64,000 nucleotides of DNA from Orientallactaga sibirica (GCA_036365145.1 JAEOAD010000015.1:39558501-39622500); one strand, 5' to 3'. Positions 20,987-32,975 are shown, counted from the stretch's first letter. Notes: generated from the sequence alone by a model not told the origin. A program made the numbers and translations.

Positions 20987-23900
20987 GTAGCCCAAGACCC
21001 AAGCTTACTGGCTACAGGGAGGAGAGGGCTTGCTGGTGACCCAGGAAGGGGTGGTGTCCTCGGATATCTGTGTTTTTTGGAGTGGGAACAGGCACTGGAC
21101 TAACGACAGATCCCTGACCTGGGCTATGTTTGTGGTTCGTTTTTCTTGAGTGAGTGGTGGGGCAGAAGGGGACATGTTGAGTCAGGGGTTTGGGAAAGAA
21201 GTAGAGTTGAGACTTATGAAAGTAATTTCCCCAGAATGGCTGAGGGCAGGGGTCACAGGCTACAAAGAGGCTGGAGTGTGCTCAGGGCACCTTTTAAAAA
21301 TATGCTATCTCTAGGATAGGGGCGATATGTGGGGGTTGCCCACGGCTTTGACCTAAGTCCTCACTGTGCGAGTTTCTTGAACTTGGGTAGGGAGTGGTGC
21401 CGAGAGCAGCTCCGTGTGTCTGAGCTCCTCATCTCTGCTCTGTTTCTGTTCTTGCTGTGCAGTCTAGAGGAAACTGCTATCTTCCTCTGAGCCTCGACTG
21501 ACTCTTAGAAACAAAAAGCAAGGACAGTAAACCTTACTCTCCACATCCCCCAGAGCTTCCACTAGGACAGAGGTGCGGAAGGGCTTTGCACTCAGTGCAC
21601 TAGCATCCAGAGGGAGCTGGCCAAGATGCTTCCAGAAAACCCCATACTGAACTCTCATATGTGTCTGCTTCAGCTGCAAATCCCACGTCGTCGTAGGAGG
21701 CTCTATGAGAAACTTGAAGACCAGAAAGTCTGAGTGAGCTACACAGGTCCCGTGGCAGGGCAAGAAGGGGCAGCCCCAGAGTACCTTTCTTCTTCTTTTT
21801 CCCCAGCCTCTGCCCCAGAGCCATGGGAGTAGGAACAGCGGATTGTGGTGCTTGGTACCTGGAGGGAGCTGACTGCCAGTCTTGGAGGAAGAAGCGGGGA
21901 CCTCTCAGGGTTGTGCCTAATATATATTGCTGGCCTGAGAAGCCTGAGGCACTGGTTCTTGGGGGAGGGGACAGATCTGAAACACTGGCCTTTGTAGGAT
22001 AACCACACTGCATCTTCAGCTAACCCTGGAACTAAGCCACGGCTGTTCTGGCCACAGATCAGAGTTCCAGAACCCTCCCTCCCTCCCAACACCCTCCAGG
22101 CTCAGAGAGAAGGCCAAGAGAAGGGAGGCCTCCACTGGCGCAGGAAAGCCTTTAGGTTGGACTCAGGGGAGGACTTCTGATGGGAATGAGGTAGCATGAG
22201 GATTTTTGATGCCCAGCCTATTAAAATGTAGGATGCCTCTGGGTATACAGGTGTTTTGCCTGAAAGCAGGATTCTTCATAAGCCTCTTTCTTTTATTTAA
22301 TTTTTTTTTTTTTTTAAAGCAGGGTCTCACTGAAGCTCAGGCTGACTTGGAACTCACTCTGAAGTCCAAGACGGCCTTGGAGGCTTGGTGACCCTCTTAT
22401 TTCAGCCCCCCGAGTGTTAGGTTAGATGGCCTCCGACCTGCGGAGTTTCCTCTCTCTGCAGGTTTTCAGGCTCACGGGAAAAGCTTTTTTGGGGTTACTA
22501 GTGACTTGAGAACAGAGACTTCTGGGAAATCTTCAGAGTTGGAATTGTCAAGCAGAGTGTGCTTGGTTGATCTGGTCTCTGCTGGAGCAGGTGAGGGGGC
22601 TCCATTCTGGAGGCTTCATCTTGCCCCCACAATCTCATCCCTCTTACCTCACAGCACACCCAAGCAGCACCTCACCCTTCCCGCCTCACCCAGAGCAGCT
22701 TCTTGTTTCAGAACAGGATATTCCAGATGCCAGCCTGGCCTGGCAGGCTAGGGCCACCTCCACCAGCGGGGGATGGTGGAGGGGCCACTCCCAACTGGAA
22801 GAGCCTAGGCCAGCCATCTGGAGTGCCCTTTGGCCCCTGTGCCCCTGGCACTCCTTGGGGCCCCCCTGCATGTGACCCCAGGGAGAGCACAGTAGGCTCT
22901 GCCACCCCAGACTTTAGGCACAGCACCCTAAAGCCTGTCTCCTCCTTGGCTGTTCAGACCTTCTTCACACTTCAGTCTTTTCTCTGGGCCTCTGGTTGTT
23001 TCCAGCCCCATATTCATCAGGTGTGGGGAATTATAGGGAACAGGACCAATCCCCACCTCAGACACCCAGGTGCTTCCTTCGGTCCTGGAGTTGCTGATGG
23101 CCTCAGAAGCAGGCCTCCGACCATTCTGTACTTGAAGTCTCTCATTCTTTTCCAGGTCTGGGGAACCTTCAGCCCTGGATGCAGGGCCTCATCGCTATGG
23201 CTGTATTCCTAGTTCTTGTTGCAATTGCCTTTGCTGTTAACCACTTCTGGTGCCAGGAAAAGCCGTAAGTACTGTGGGAGGGCCCTGGGGCTAGGTGGCC
23301 CCAAGCTGGCAGAACGGCCCAGCAAGCTGTTCTTGCTCTGGTTGGGGATGGACCTCAGAAGCTCTGGCTCAGGTCCTCTTGCAGTGCGGAAGGGGAAATG
23401 TGGCTCAGAGAAAGTTGGTGACAGTATGGAGACGTATTCAGGCAGGCTGGCGCCCAGTTTTGTGCTCTGTTGACTCTCTTCCAGTGATCCTGGGGCACAT
23501 GCCTTCTTTTCTTGGTGTCTCGGTGTTTCGGTGTGCGGAATTATGGTAGCAATGCAGTTTTCCTTTTGTGGTGGAAGGCCTCATCCTTTTGGAGGGTCAC
23601 CTGCATATGGTGCAGAGTGGCCTCACAGGCTTGCAGACCCGACATGTCATGCATGTACAAATGCAACTGAGAGAGAGTACAGAGTGTTGGAACAGCCTAG
23701 GCTGGTCTGGAGATGGGGCAGGGTCCAGCAGGGCTTAGTAGACTGTACATTCTAACATGAGCAGTCAGTCAGAAGATGGGGTAATGTGGGAAAAGTACAT
23801 ATTAGGGTCCCCAGCTCCCGGCCTGATGCCAAGGCAACCAGGCATGAGTGCACAGAGTTATAGAACCCCCTAGACAAAACTGTATCTACCCCAGAGGATC

Positions 23901-25418
23901 TTTTCCCAGCTTTCCTCAAGTTGGCCTGGTGGCCAGGGTCCCAGCAGCAGCCCTACATGGCCTGAAGGCTCAGGGGTGAAGATGGGGACAGAGAGTTCCA
24001 GCACAAGCCTGGTGACCTGGCCTGGGGCCTTTATCTTAGCACGGCAGAAATCAGTGACATGAGACTTGGCCTTAGCAGATTTCCTCTGGCTATAATGTGT
24101 ATGTGCATGGCAGGAGGTCAGTTTGGAGGCCTGGAGAGCCATGAGGAGGCTGAGCATGAGGCTGGCAGAGTTGGGACCTTAGGGGGTACAGGCAACTACC
24201 AAAAGGGATGAGTTTATGAGCTGTTTGGGAAAAGGATCTGAAAGTCACAGGATAGAGCCAGTAGGGGAATAAGGATGGATGATTCCAGAAGCTGCTCTGA
24301 GGATAAACAGCTTTGAGGAAACTGCTGAGCTGACTTGGAACATGTTAAGTTATGACAAGCCTGCAGGATAACTGAAGACAGATGAGCAGGTAGAAGGTGT
24401 TGCTTGGCAGTTTCTGGGGTGGAGGTGAGGAACTCTCTGTTAGAAATGCTTCTGTTCCCCATCAGCCTTCTGTAGCCACTGACCACATCAGCTCCCAACT
24501 TGAGGTGGACACAGATCGTACTGGGTCTGCCTTGGGTCTGGGCAAGGATGGCTGGAAGCAGTGGAGAGAGGCCTGGGACCTAGGACAAGTATTTTGCAAC
24601 TCTCTGTGCCCTCTGTGCCCCAGGCAGCAGGCAGAGGATTTGAGGCTTGAGGAATAGGCCAGAAGCAGGCTGCTGGCAGGGTCTAGGTCAGAGATGGATC
24701 CTCACTGATAAGCATTACTGATATGCATCATCTCTAGGGAGCCTGGGGACATGATCATGACAGTTGGAAACAAGGCGGATGGAGTCCTGGTGGGAATGGA
24801 TGGTAAATACTCTTCAGTGGCATCCAGCTTCAGGTAAGGTGCTGGTACAAGGCTCTTACCCCATGCCCCAGGGCCACAAGATGATCTTGGGAGGAGATGC
24901 TGCTAGGGGTGCTAGATAGGGTGGAGGAACATAGGGAGGGCTAGTGAATTGATGAGGGCAGTGTGGGGACCTCCAGGGCCATGGGAGGGAAAGTTGCAGT
25001 TTGGTGAGAAGGTGAGTCAGCGGAGAGGGCCTTGGTAGGGCAGTGGGTGCCTTGGAGAAAAGGGGTCCAGCAAGGGAAGGAGATTCAGTGAAAGAGATGA
25101 ATGAGAGGAGAGACTCAGTGTGGGAAGGGATCTCTGGGGAACCCAGTGGAGTAGGACATGGGCTTGGGGTAGGCATGGAGGCTTCCAGTCCATGTGCACA
25201 AGACCAGCTGTTTTCAGAGGAAGCCCCTGCTGGGAATCAGGCACTAATTCTGGAAAGATGGCCAACCTCACAAATGCAGGACGGATCAGGGAGGAGTGAT
25301 TTGAAGTGAGGCTAATGATACAGCAGGGCCTGCCTCCTCTTTCAGGTCCAGTGAGCACAAGAATGCCTATGAGAATGTCCTCGAGGAGGAGGGCAGGGTC
25401 CGAAGCACACCCATGTGA
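20920..25418 (+). CDS. PDZK1IP1: PDZK1-interacting protein 1 (MAP17), complete, 4 coding exons
   Basis: Spliced CDS join(20920..20986, 23156..23264, 24738..24833, 25346..25418), 345 nt, 114 residues plus stop, the same length as I recall for human MAP17. Seen: an N-terminal hydrophobic segment (residues about 3-20, starting [12 protein letters not shown]), then QPWMQG and a second hydrophobic segment (about 34-52) ending NHFWCQ. A soluble tail contains VGNKADG, a tyrosine-containing NAYENV and the C-terminal PDZ ligand STPM. All introns are GT-AG and the frame is open throughout. Known of the family: a small membrane protein of the proximal tubule apical membrane that binds the scaffold PDZK1 through its C terminus and is an accessory subunit of SGLT2. 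The start is the first ATG, directly before the hydrophobic segment. Convergent with CYP4X1 downstream. Identification is essentially certain. Confidence 0.97.
20987..23155 (+). other. PDZK1IP1: PDZK1IP1 intron 1
   Basis: 2.17 kb, unique apart from one antisense B1-like SINE (22290-22425). A 169-codon frame at 22703-23212 overlaps exon 2 in another frame and shows no protein features. Confidence 0.9.
22290..22425 (-). mobile_element. B1-like SINE in PDZK1IP1 intron 1
   Basis: TTAAAGCAGGGTCTCACTG and GAACTCACTCTGAAGTCC; old. The only SINE inside the gene. Confidence 0.75.
23156..23264 (+). CDS. PDZK1IP1: PDZK1IP1 coding exon 2
   Basis: Acceptor TTCCAG, donor GTAAGT. Encodes the [11 protein letters not shown] linker and the main transmembrane segment ending NHFWCQEK. 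The following proline codon is split over the intron. Confidence 0.97.
23265..24737 (+). other. PDZK1IP1: PDZK1IP1 intron 2
   Basis: 1.47 kb without recent SINEs. A faint MIR-like piece (GGGACCTAGGACAAG and GCAACTCTCTGTGCC) lies at 24,570-24,620. Confidence 0.85.
24738..24833 (+). CDS. PDZK1IP1: PDZK1IP1 coding exon 3
   Basis: Acceptor CTCTAG, donor GTAAGG. Encodes the juxtamembrane tail with [11 protein letters not shown] and KYSS. Confidence 0.96.
25346..25418 (+). CDS. PDZK1IP1: PDZK1IP1 coding exon 4 and stop
   Basis: Acceptor CTTTCAG. Encodes [11 protein letters not shown], an acidic stretch and the terminal PDZ-binding residues STPM, followed by TGA at 25416-25418. Confidence 0.97.
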
Positions 25419-25671
25419 CATGCTCCCCTGTGACCCCAACCCAAGGGACCTGGGATCAGCAGCCATGCCTCCACCCAGCCATTGCTCTGCAGGAATCTAC
25501 AGTATTGGGTTGGCTCCCATGGCCTTCCTGAGACACCCCTAGCCCAGGCTATGGAGACTTCCTAGGATCTCCCACCCAGTTCTGAAGAGCTTTTGAAGGG
25601 ACAGCCAGCTCAGCACTTCCACCCCACCTTCCATCTTAATGTAACCATGGAAGTGGCCCTTATTTCTGTGA

Positions 25672-25677
25672 AATAAA
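25672..25677 (+). promoter_or_regulatory. PDZK1IP1: PDZK1IP1 polyadenylation signal
   Basis: AATAAA 254 bases after the stop codon, followed by a T-rich stretch. It is the only canonical hexamer in the short 3' UTR, so the 3' end probably falls at about 25,690-25,705. Confidence 0.85.
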
Positions 25678-25705
25678 GATTTTTTTTTTTTTTTATACTT
25701 CTGAC

Positions 25706-27072
25706 GTAGCCCTTGAGCTTCCAGGGAGACCTTGCCTGGCTTCCTCAATCATAACAACTACCTTCTGGAGCTGCTGACTTGGGGAATATGGAGATTGCTC
25801 AGGAAAGCTTGAGGCCACAGCTGGAGAAGCTGAGGTGGTGTCCAGTTGGGGCTGAGAAGGTCATCATCTCTCCAGAAGTTGGGTGCGGAGAGCCCCCCAG
25901 GGGGAGGCATGGGTGTGCATGGGGGAGGGTGGACCCATCCCCTTGCCTGTGGGTGGTCCTTGCCTACTCATATCAAACCTTTCCTGTGCCCAGAGCAGGA
26001 GATCTCAGGCAAGGAAAACCCTGATGAGTGCTGGGTGCCCTGGCTGTCCCCATCACTGATCAGTTTCAAGATGGGTCTTTCTGTATTGAAGGCAAGAAGA
26101 AGGCTCATGAGGTGGGGACCTCATCCACTCTGCTTGTGCTCTAGGCACACCCCCTCTTGTAAGGCCTCATCCCTCAACTCACCCTTCAAGGAGATTCTGG
26201 GACTTTCCCATAGAGCACCCTCCCCCTTCCCAGGCACGGTGGTGGGCACATCTCTCATCTATCTAATTCCGTGCCCTCTCAAAAGCCAGAGTGCTGGGCT
26301 GTGAGGGGACATGCTGGGAAAAGGAAAGTATGAGACTGAGGAGGTCCCAATTTGTGTCCTCAGTTCCCCACCAACTTGCTGTGTGACCTTGAGAGGGATG
26401 CTATCACTGAGTTCTGCTGCCCCTCAGTGGAGGTTTGGGTCAGTCTCCTTGCAAAGCCAACAGAACTGAGTCCTCACCAGGCCCTGACTCCCAGCCCCGC
26501 GTAGGGTGGGTGGTGGGGTCCAGGAACTGGGTACTGGTAGGAATACCACAGGAGGTAGAGGAAAGAGCAGGCATGAGCTGAACACTTGCCCGGTTGCCCA
26601 GGCCCCACTTCTATGACTGCTGCTCTCACTGAACAGCTTTTGTCCCTCTCAGATGACTCACCCAGGCAGATGCACCCAGGAGCATTCCTGGAACCAGAGA
26701 AGTGGGTAGAGAGGGCAGTCAGTCCCTCTTGTCTCAAGATGTCCCTCTGCCACCTGTCTCACTTCACCTCACTGTGACAGCCATTGCTTTATGGTCCAAG
26801 GCTCCCTAAATGTCTCAAGGGAAGACTGACTTGAATAACCTCTCTGGGGGTTGGGATGAGGCCCCTGGTAGAGCTCTGGGCATTGACTCCTCTCTAAGCC
26901 TGCCCCTGCCTTGCTATGTGATCCAGGGCACACTTCCTTCTGCCTCTGGGCTTGGGCTTTATGAACTAGGGCTGTTGCTCCTGTGGTCCTCTCCGTTAGG
27001 TGTTTGTTTTCTGTAGCTTTCTGTGACTCATGCCTTCTCACCCACCTCTGCCAAGTTTAAACTTTGCCTTTT
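25706..27072. other. Repeat-poor region downstream of PDZK1IP1
   Basis: Only MIR-like traces (about 26,365-26,440 with CTGTGTGACCTTGAGAGG, and about 26,890-26,990 with GCTATGTGATCCAGGGC). No gene recognised. Confidence 0.5.
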
Positions 27073-27292
27073 CTTTTTAAATTTTTATTTATTTTATTAT
27101 TTGAGAGAGAGAGAGAAAGAGAAAGGGGGGGGGGAGAGAATGGGCATGCTAGGGCCTCCAGCCACTGAAAACGAACTCCAGATGCATGTGCCACCTTGTG
27201 CAATGGCTTTAGTGGGTACTGGGGAATTGAATCTGTGTCCTTAGGCTTCCCCAGGCAAATGCCTAAATCACTAAGCCATCTCTCTAGCCCCT
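27073..27292 (-). mobile_element. tRNA-derived SINE
   Basis: TTTATTTATTTTATTATTTG tail with a G9 run; near-consensus body. Confidence 0.88.
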
Positions 27293-27426
27293 CTGCCTAT
27301 TCCTATTATTTCCTTTTTTTTTTTCCAGCCAGGTATCCCCTTCCTCTGGAAAAACAAAATCTTCTTTTATTAAAGCAGACAGAAAAGCCTGGCTACCAGA
27401 CAGTCCAGCTTCCCTCTTTCCCTCTT

Positions 27427-27459
27427 TTTTTTTATTTTAAAATACTATATTATTTATTT

Positions 27460-27516
<57 letters not shown>

Positions 27517-27672
27517 ATGGGCACACCAGGGCCTCCAGCCACTGCAAACGAACTCTAGATGCATGTGCCCCCTTGTGCATCTGGCTTACGTGGGTCCTGG
27601 AGAATTGAGCCTTGAACCGGGGTCCTTAGTTTCACAGGCAAGTGCTTAACCACCAAGCCATCTCTCCAGTCC
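27427..27672 (-). mobile_element. tRNA-derived SINE with (GA)n
   Basis: About 23 GA units at 27463-27508; head ends CATCTCTCCAGTCC. Confidence 0.88.
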
Positions 27673-27684
27673 CTATTTCCCTCT

Positions 27685-27687
27685 TTT

Positions 27688-27737
<50 letters not shown>

Positions 27738-27880
27738 GGTGGGGGAAGAGGAGAGACAGAGATAGAGAATGGGCACACCAGGGCTTCTAGTCATTGCAGA
27801 TGCCAACTTGTACTGGGGAAATGAACCCAGGTCGTTACGCTTTGCGGGCAAGTGCCTTAACTGCTGAGCCATCTCTCCAG
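27685..27880 (-). mobile_element. tRNA-derived SINE with (AC)n tail
   Basis: The (AC)n at 27690-27735 replaces the usual tail; the body lacks the CACCTTGTG block. Confidence 0.8.
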
Positions 27881-28360
27881 TGCTCAGCTCCCCTCTTACT
27901 GAAGAACAGTCTGTACCTTCTTCCTTCCAGCTCCTCTGCTGGGAAGTTTTTGACATCAACTCCTTACAGGAGGCCACATTATTTCCCACCTCTGCCTCTA
28001 GGTGGCCCTGGCAGGTGCTGGTGGATTAAAGTCAGGTTTCCCGCACCACCTCTCCACCTCCTTGCCCCAAGGGCCCAGAGCCACCTGTGAGATGTAGCCA
28101 GGAGGGACCTGCTTCTGCCTGGACTCACCTTGTCTCCCAGCAGCGCCTGGGATGCCTGCACTCTGCTGAGACTCGGGACCCCCACCCCTCACTATTCTCT
28201 TTCCCTCAGTTTGGGCAGGACAGGGATGTGGGAACCCTCAGATCCCCCTGCAGGGCCTGGGCTGACAGTGACCTCTCATCCTCCCCCACTCCATGTTGCT
28301 GCCCTGACCACAGGCTGAGAGCAAGGAGCTGCCCACCCCAGAACCGCCAAGACCCCGGTC

Positions 28361-28381
28361 CTTATCGGCGGCTCCCACCTG
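28361..28381 (-). promoter_or_regulatory. E-box/GATA composite, CAGGTG-N9-GATAAG
   Basis: On the - strand a perfect CAGGTG is followed after exactly nine bases by GATAAG. This is the arrangement selected in vitro by the TAL1/E-protein/LMO2/LDB1/GATA1 complex. Confidence 0.7.
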
Positions 28382-28496
28382 CCAGCCTGGCCGGATCAGG
28401 AGGGAAGGAGGCTGGGCCAGAGCCAGGCCGGCTGCTTAATGACCCTCCCGGGGCCTAATCTCAGACTGGCAGCCGCTCGGTGGCTCGGGCCCACTC

Positions 28497-28513
28497 CTGG
28501 AGGAGGCTGATAA
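28497..28513 (+). promoter_or_regulatory. Half E-box/GATA composite, CTG-N8-TGATAA
   Basis: CTG at 28497-28499 and TGATAA at 28508-28513 with an 8-base spacer, the arrangement commonly found under TAL1/GATA1 co-bound sites. A further CAGCTG E-box starts five bases after it. Confidence 0.6.
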
Positions 28514-28559
28514 CGCACCAGCTGGGCCCCCCACCATCTCCTGGGCCGCACCACGGGTC

Positions 28560-28830
28560 CCCAGGGGCGGCCTCTGAGGGCCTGGGGCGGGGCTGCAAGC
28601 GAGCGCCCCGCCCCTCCCGGGGGAGAGGACCCCGAGCTCGGGAGTGACGCGGGGGTGGGGGGTGGGCACCGGGAGCTGCATGACGGCTTGCGCGCCCCTC
28701 CGCGGTCCCCTCCCTCCCCAGCCTGAGCTTCCCATGTACGGCCCTGCCGCCGGGCAGGCTCCCCTTTGTGTCTTTCTCAGCTTCCCGGGGACGTTTTGGT
28801 CTCCATCTTCTGCCTCTCGTTCTGCGCCTC
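28560..28830. promoter_or_regulatory. CpG-rich segment without a recognised gene
   Basis: Many CG dinucleotides and GC boxes (GGGGCGGGG, CCCCGCCCC). It adjoins the candidate enhancer and could be its flank or an unannotated promoter. The long Arg/Gly/Pro-rich open frames across it look like a composition effect. Confidence 0.4.
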
Positions 28831-29574
28831 CACCGACCGCGCCCCCTGGCATGTCTTTTACCTCCGGGTGACTCCCTCTGTTGGCCCTCCAACACTTTCT
28901 AACCCCAACCTTCCCTGATAATCACCCGTGGCCAGCAAGTATCTTTTTTGTGTGGCCTCCTCTACCTGCAGGTCCCATCTACCAGCTCTCTGCCAGAATG
29001 TGCACGGTCGTCCCAAAAGCCAGGCTGCCCTCTTGCTGTTGGGAAATTCTTAATCTTGAAAGAGTGGTCTCACTTCTTTCCAACGAGGATGCCATAATAG
29101 GTTACACAAAACTCAGGCAGCAAAGGACAGGTCCACCGGAGCTCTGCAAGGGTGTCGGGAGACTGAAGCACCTTGCACAGACTTCAGTTACGCTTCAAGG
29201 GGAGCTTCCAGCCAGAATGAGGTTGTGGAGGCTCCATCTCCACAATCGCCCCTGTTGCAGACAAAATACCAGGTAGGCAAGATGAGTTTCAAGGTCACTT
29301 CCCTTGAACTCAGTGTGCACGTGCAGAAAGACCATGTGCTTCAAGGACCATTAGATCAAGAAATCGCTGGGCAGAGCCTTCCCCCACCCAAGCTCAGGGG
29401 AAGCAGCCCAAGTCACATGCCTCCCTGGCCTCCTTGACCAGCGTCACAAGCAAGTCGGGACTGGAACCTTCAGAACTTGCTTTGGGGCCAGGGAGGAGAC
29501 ACATGCTTCCTGGTCAGACCTGGTTTATGGGGCTCGGTCTCAGCCCCCCAGCTGCTGGTGGAGTGCCCGGTGGC

Positions 29575-29735
29575 TAGAGCTCAGGAATCATACCGACTAT
29601 GGTTCAAATTCCAGCTCTGCGCTGCTTTGCCTGTGAGACACTCTACACTTTCAGATCTTTCAGTTCCTGGCCAGTAAAACTGGTAATGTCCACCCCATCC
29701 TCCCGGCAGTGAGGAAACATCTGTAGCCTATGTGT
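29575..29735 (+). mobile_element. MIR
   Basis: Core GGTTCAAATTCCAGCTCTGC followed by a TTTCAGTTCCTGGCCAGTAA tail region. Confidence 0.65.
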
Positions 29736-31269
29736 TGTCATTGTGCCTGAGATCTTCCAGCAAGCAAGAACCCCGAGTCAGCCTTGGCAGCCACTTCTCC
29801 CTGGGCTCCCCCCACCCACTTGCCTCCGAGCAGCTCCAGCCCCTGAGCTCTCCTCTGTCTTGGAACTCACCCTGCCTGCCCCACAGTACAGTCTTTGTGC
29901 CCTGTCTGTGCCCAGCCCTAGAAACCCTTCTAGGGTAGGAATGGGCATCCAGGACTAGACTGTCCAGGGAGGGACAAGGACAGCCCAAGGAAGGGAGAAG
30001 AAACACAAAGGAAGGGGTCTAAATTCTAGCAGTTTGTCAACCTGTATGTCCATACCACTTCACCCACACGGGTGCAGACACACATCTACATGCATGCACA
30101 TGTGTGTATGGGGGTTGCACACATATGGACTCTCTCCATCTCTCTGGTGGAAGGGTAGTGATGTTTTTCCTCACTGGTCCCTTTGACCTTCAGTTTCCAA
30201 AGTAGCTGTCTGTGGTGTCAGCAGCTGCTGCCATCTGGTGGCTGCACACTCTGTGTGAAGAGCCAACTCAGCAGAGGACTGGTCTGAAACTTGCAGTGAT
30301 TCTCAGCCTCCTGATATTACTTGGAGGGAGAGGCATCTCTTTTGGATTCTCATGGGCATCACGGAGGCCAGCAAATGAGGGTGGCAGATGCCAAGGACTA
30401 GCAGAAGAGTGTATGCCACGGGGAATTTAATAGCCTGCAGGAGGGACGCTGACAGGGCCAGTACTAGAGGGACAGTTAGGTGTGTAGCAGTGGCCTGAGC
30501 CAGAAATCTTGCCTTAGGATACCAAATCATCAAGTGCCCAGGCCTGGGTCAGGTAGCCTGTACACAGTAGCATTAATGCTTTCAACTGTGGTGGTGGATA
30601 TGTGTACTGCACATGCAGAGCTCCTGACTGAACGGATATCTATCTGACAGGGGGCCATGTGAATGGTGAAACTCACAGAGTAGCACCTAGCACAAAGTGC
30701 ATTCTATGTTATTAATATTATCAGTATTGCAGGATGCACTGAGCTAGATGCAAGAGCAAGACTACAGCATCAGAGCTAGATTCTTAGAACCAGTTAGCCT
30801 AACTGATTAACATGATGCTGTAGAAGAGACAGTATCTGTCCAGGATCACATGCTTAGGCAGGCTGGAGGAACCATGTGGCTGGTGAGCATGCAGGGCCCA
30901 ATTTCTTACCTGCATCTGCATCTTTGGAAATGTGAATATTTTGGAGCTGATTTCATATCACTGAGGCCAGCACAGTTCTGTAGTGGACTCTGTCAACATA
31001 TAACCAGGTCCTTGGCCAGGTCTAGCTGTGGGCTTTGGAGTATGGGATGAGGGCGAGGATAGGAGCTGGCACCAGGGACAGGGGAAAGGGATGAGAGGGA
31101 AGAAGGAGGGAAAGGAATGGGAGAAGTTGGTTCAGGGCCAGTGTTTCAGGCCTCTAGGACTAATGAACTGGAGCACAAAGCTGGGGAGTTCCAGCCTTCA
31201 AATCCAAACCCAGTGATGGCAGCGCGTGTTGGCCTTGCATTGGAAAGCTGCTGTGTATAGGGGCTTTTT

Positions 31270-31400
31270 CACTAGCGCCTCAGAGTGATCCTGTCCCTGC
31301 ACTTTTGGAGAAGAAAATACAGATCAGAAAGGAAGGCCCAAGGTCATATAGCTAGCTAGGGACATGGAACCATTGTGTTCTGACTTTAAATCCAATGTTA
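31270..31400 (-). mobile_element. MIR fragment
   Basis: CAGATCAGAAAGGAAGGCCC and AAGGTCATATAGCTAG match the reverse MIR core. Confidence 0.6.
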
Positions 31401-32864
31401 ATTCTGCCCAAGCCTTAGATCCATGTAGGGAGTATATGAGTGAAGTGGGGGACTGAGGAAAGAAGCATGCTTGCTATCAGAAAATGTACAGTTCCTGTGG
31501 AATGACATACTTGGGAAAGTGGGCGAGGTCCCTTCAAGTATCTAAGAAAAATAGGTTCATTTGTCATTCCTCCCTCCACTCTCAACTCTGGCCTCAAAGG
31601 CTGTGGCCTCATTTCCATCTGTGACATGCCACTCAAGCTGCTCTCTCCAAGGGCACTCTAGTCCCACCTTCTTGTTGCTAGATCTGATGGTCTCTCGGAT
31701 TCTTCTGTGCTCAGCGCAACACCATAGCAGCTGTTTTCTCTACGAACCTGTCCCTGACCACTTGCTTTGGCTCCTCAGCCCCCTGACCTAGGCCTGGGGG
31801 TTCTCCTTTCACAAGCTGCTTCTCTCTCTGGTCAAGACCGTGATCTCAAAGCCCCGTGAGTAGATACCAGACCATACTCACTGTTTGCTGTAATGTCTAA
31901 GTGTCCCGCATAGCTCTGGAAGGTGATTGGTCGAATGATCATCTTATATAATACCATAGGCACCTGGCACCCCTGATGGAATTTTTGAGCTTTCCCTGAT
32001 TCTGTAAGTGGCACCCATTCACCCACATCTGAGACAGAAGGTCACTCGAGTGCTTCAGCCCCACTACATTTTACTTTCTGATAAATATTCCTCCCCTGCC
32101 CCTGGCAGCCTTCCTGTTTAGCAGGCACTCTTGCCTGGATGCTTGCAGCATCTCTCTCCCTCTTGTTTGCACTCTTCTGCACTCGCAGGCTTCTGCCACA
32201 CACACATACAGCCGCAGACCTGTTCAGAATGCAGACTGGGTCAACATCTTGTCCCTTAAGAAGCCACTAGAAGCTTTTCCAGGCAAGGGAGCTTCAAGCC
32301 AAACTTGCCTCAGCAAATCTCATCTGCCAATTTTATATCAGTGTGAGGTTATTGATAAAGTTATTGACAAAGGTACCTTAGTGCCTGAGTATGAAAACTA
32401 GGCGTAACTTATGAATAATCTGACGAGCTTGTGGCGAACAGCAAATGAGTTACTGTATCTACAGAAAACCTACTTAGAAAAATGCTCACTGAATATTAAC
32501 AGTGTACACTCTAGTGTTCCCATCCCTGTTTTGCCACAACATTTTTAGCAGCCGCTAGATGACAACACTGTGACTAGGTCTTCTTTGCAGCCATTGTTCT
32601 ATTCCTGGCCATAGCCTGGACACTGCTGAAGTCCCCATCTCTTCTATCCTCCCCTCTCTTCTCCACTCCTATCAGTGCCCATGTTGTCCCTGATTTTCCT
32701 TCTTCCAGCCTCATCTTGGCAGGATGGCTCTTGCATCTGCATGTCACCCTCCTCAGGTGGGGTAAGCTCTCATCTATGATCTGGAGGGCAGGACACCCCT
32801 GGATTGCCAGTGCAGTGTCTGCATAGAGCAAGTACCCAGTGTTTGTTAAATGCATGCATGTGTG

Positions 32865-32975
32865 TCAGCCAGTCCCAGCTCAGTCACTTACATTTGTTGC
32901 GAGACCTTGGGTAGATCACTTAGACTTTCTAGGTGTCAATCATCCCTAAATGGATATTAAAATGAGGATGTAGTT
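32865..32975 (+). mobile_element. MIR fragment
   Basis: AGCTCAGTCACTTACAT, GAGACCTTGGGTAGATCAC, ATTAAAATGAGGATG in MIR order. Confidence 0.6.

Larger units (their letters stand above)
28330..28560. promoter_or_regulatory. Candidate Tal1 +40-type erythroid enhancer
   Basis: GC-rich, repeat-free segment about 2.7 kb beyond the PDZK1IP1 poly(A) signal. It contains two E-box/GATA composites (28361-28381 and 28497-28513) plus a CAGCTG E-box at 28519-28524. Known: the Tal1 locus has an erythroid enhancer just distal to Pdzk1ip1 (called +40 in mouse) that works through GATA/E-box motifs. Position and motif content agree; orthology itself is inferred. Confidence 0.6.

Noticed and set aside
22703..23212. 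169-codon frame over PDZK1IP1 intron 1 and exon 2
   Set aside because: It overlaps exon 2 in a different frame and is explained by GC-rich sequence.
28497..28524. TGATAA-N5-CAGCTG as a classical composite
   Set aside because: The E-box lies on the wrong side of GATA with the wrong spacing. The better reading is the upstream half E-box CTG-N8-TGATAA, which is reported instead.
28436..28895. Two long Arg/Gly/Pro-rich antisense frames
   Set aside because: Stop-poor because of high GC content; no homology is visible and they lie over the candidate enhancer.
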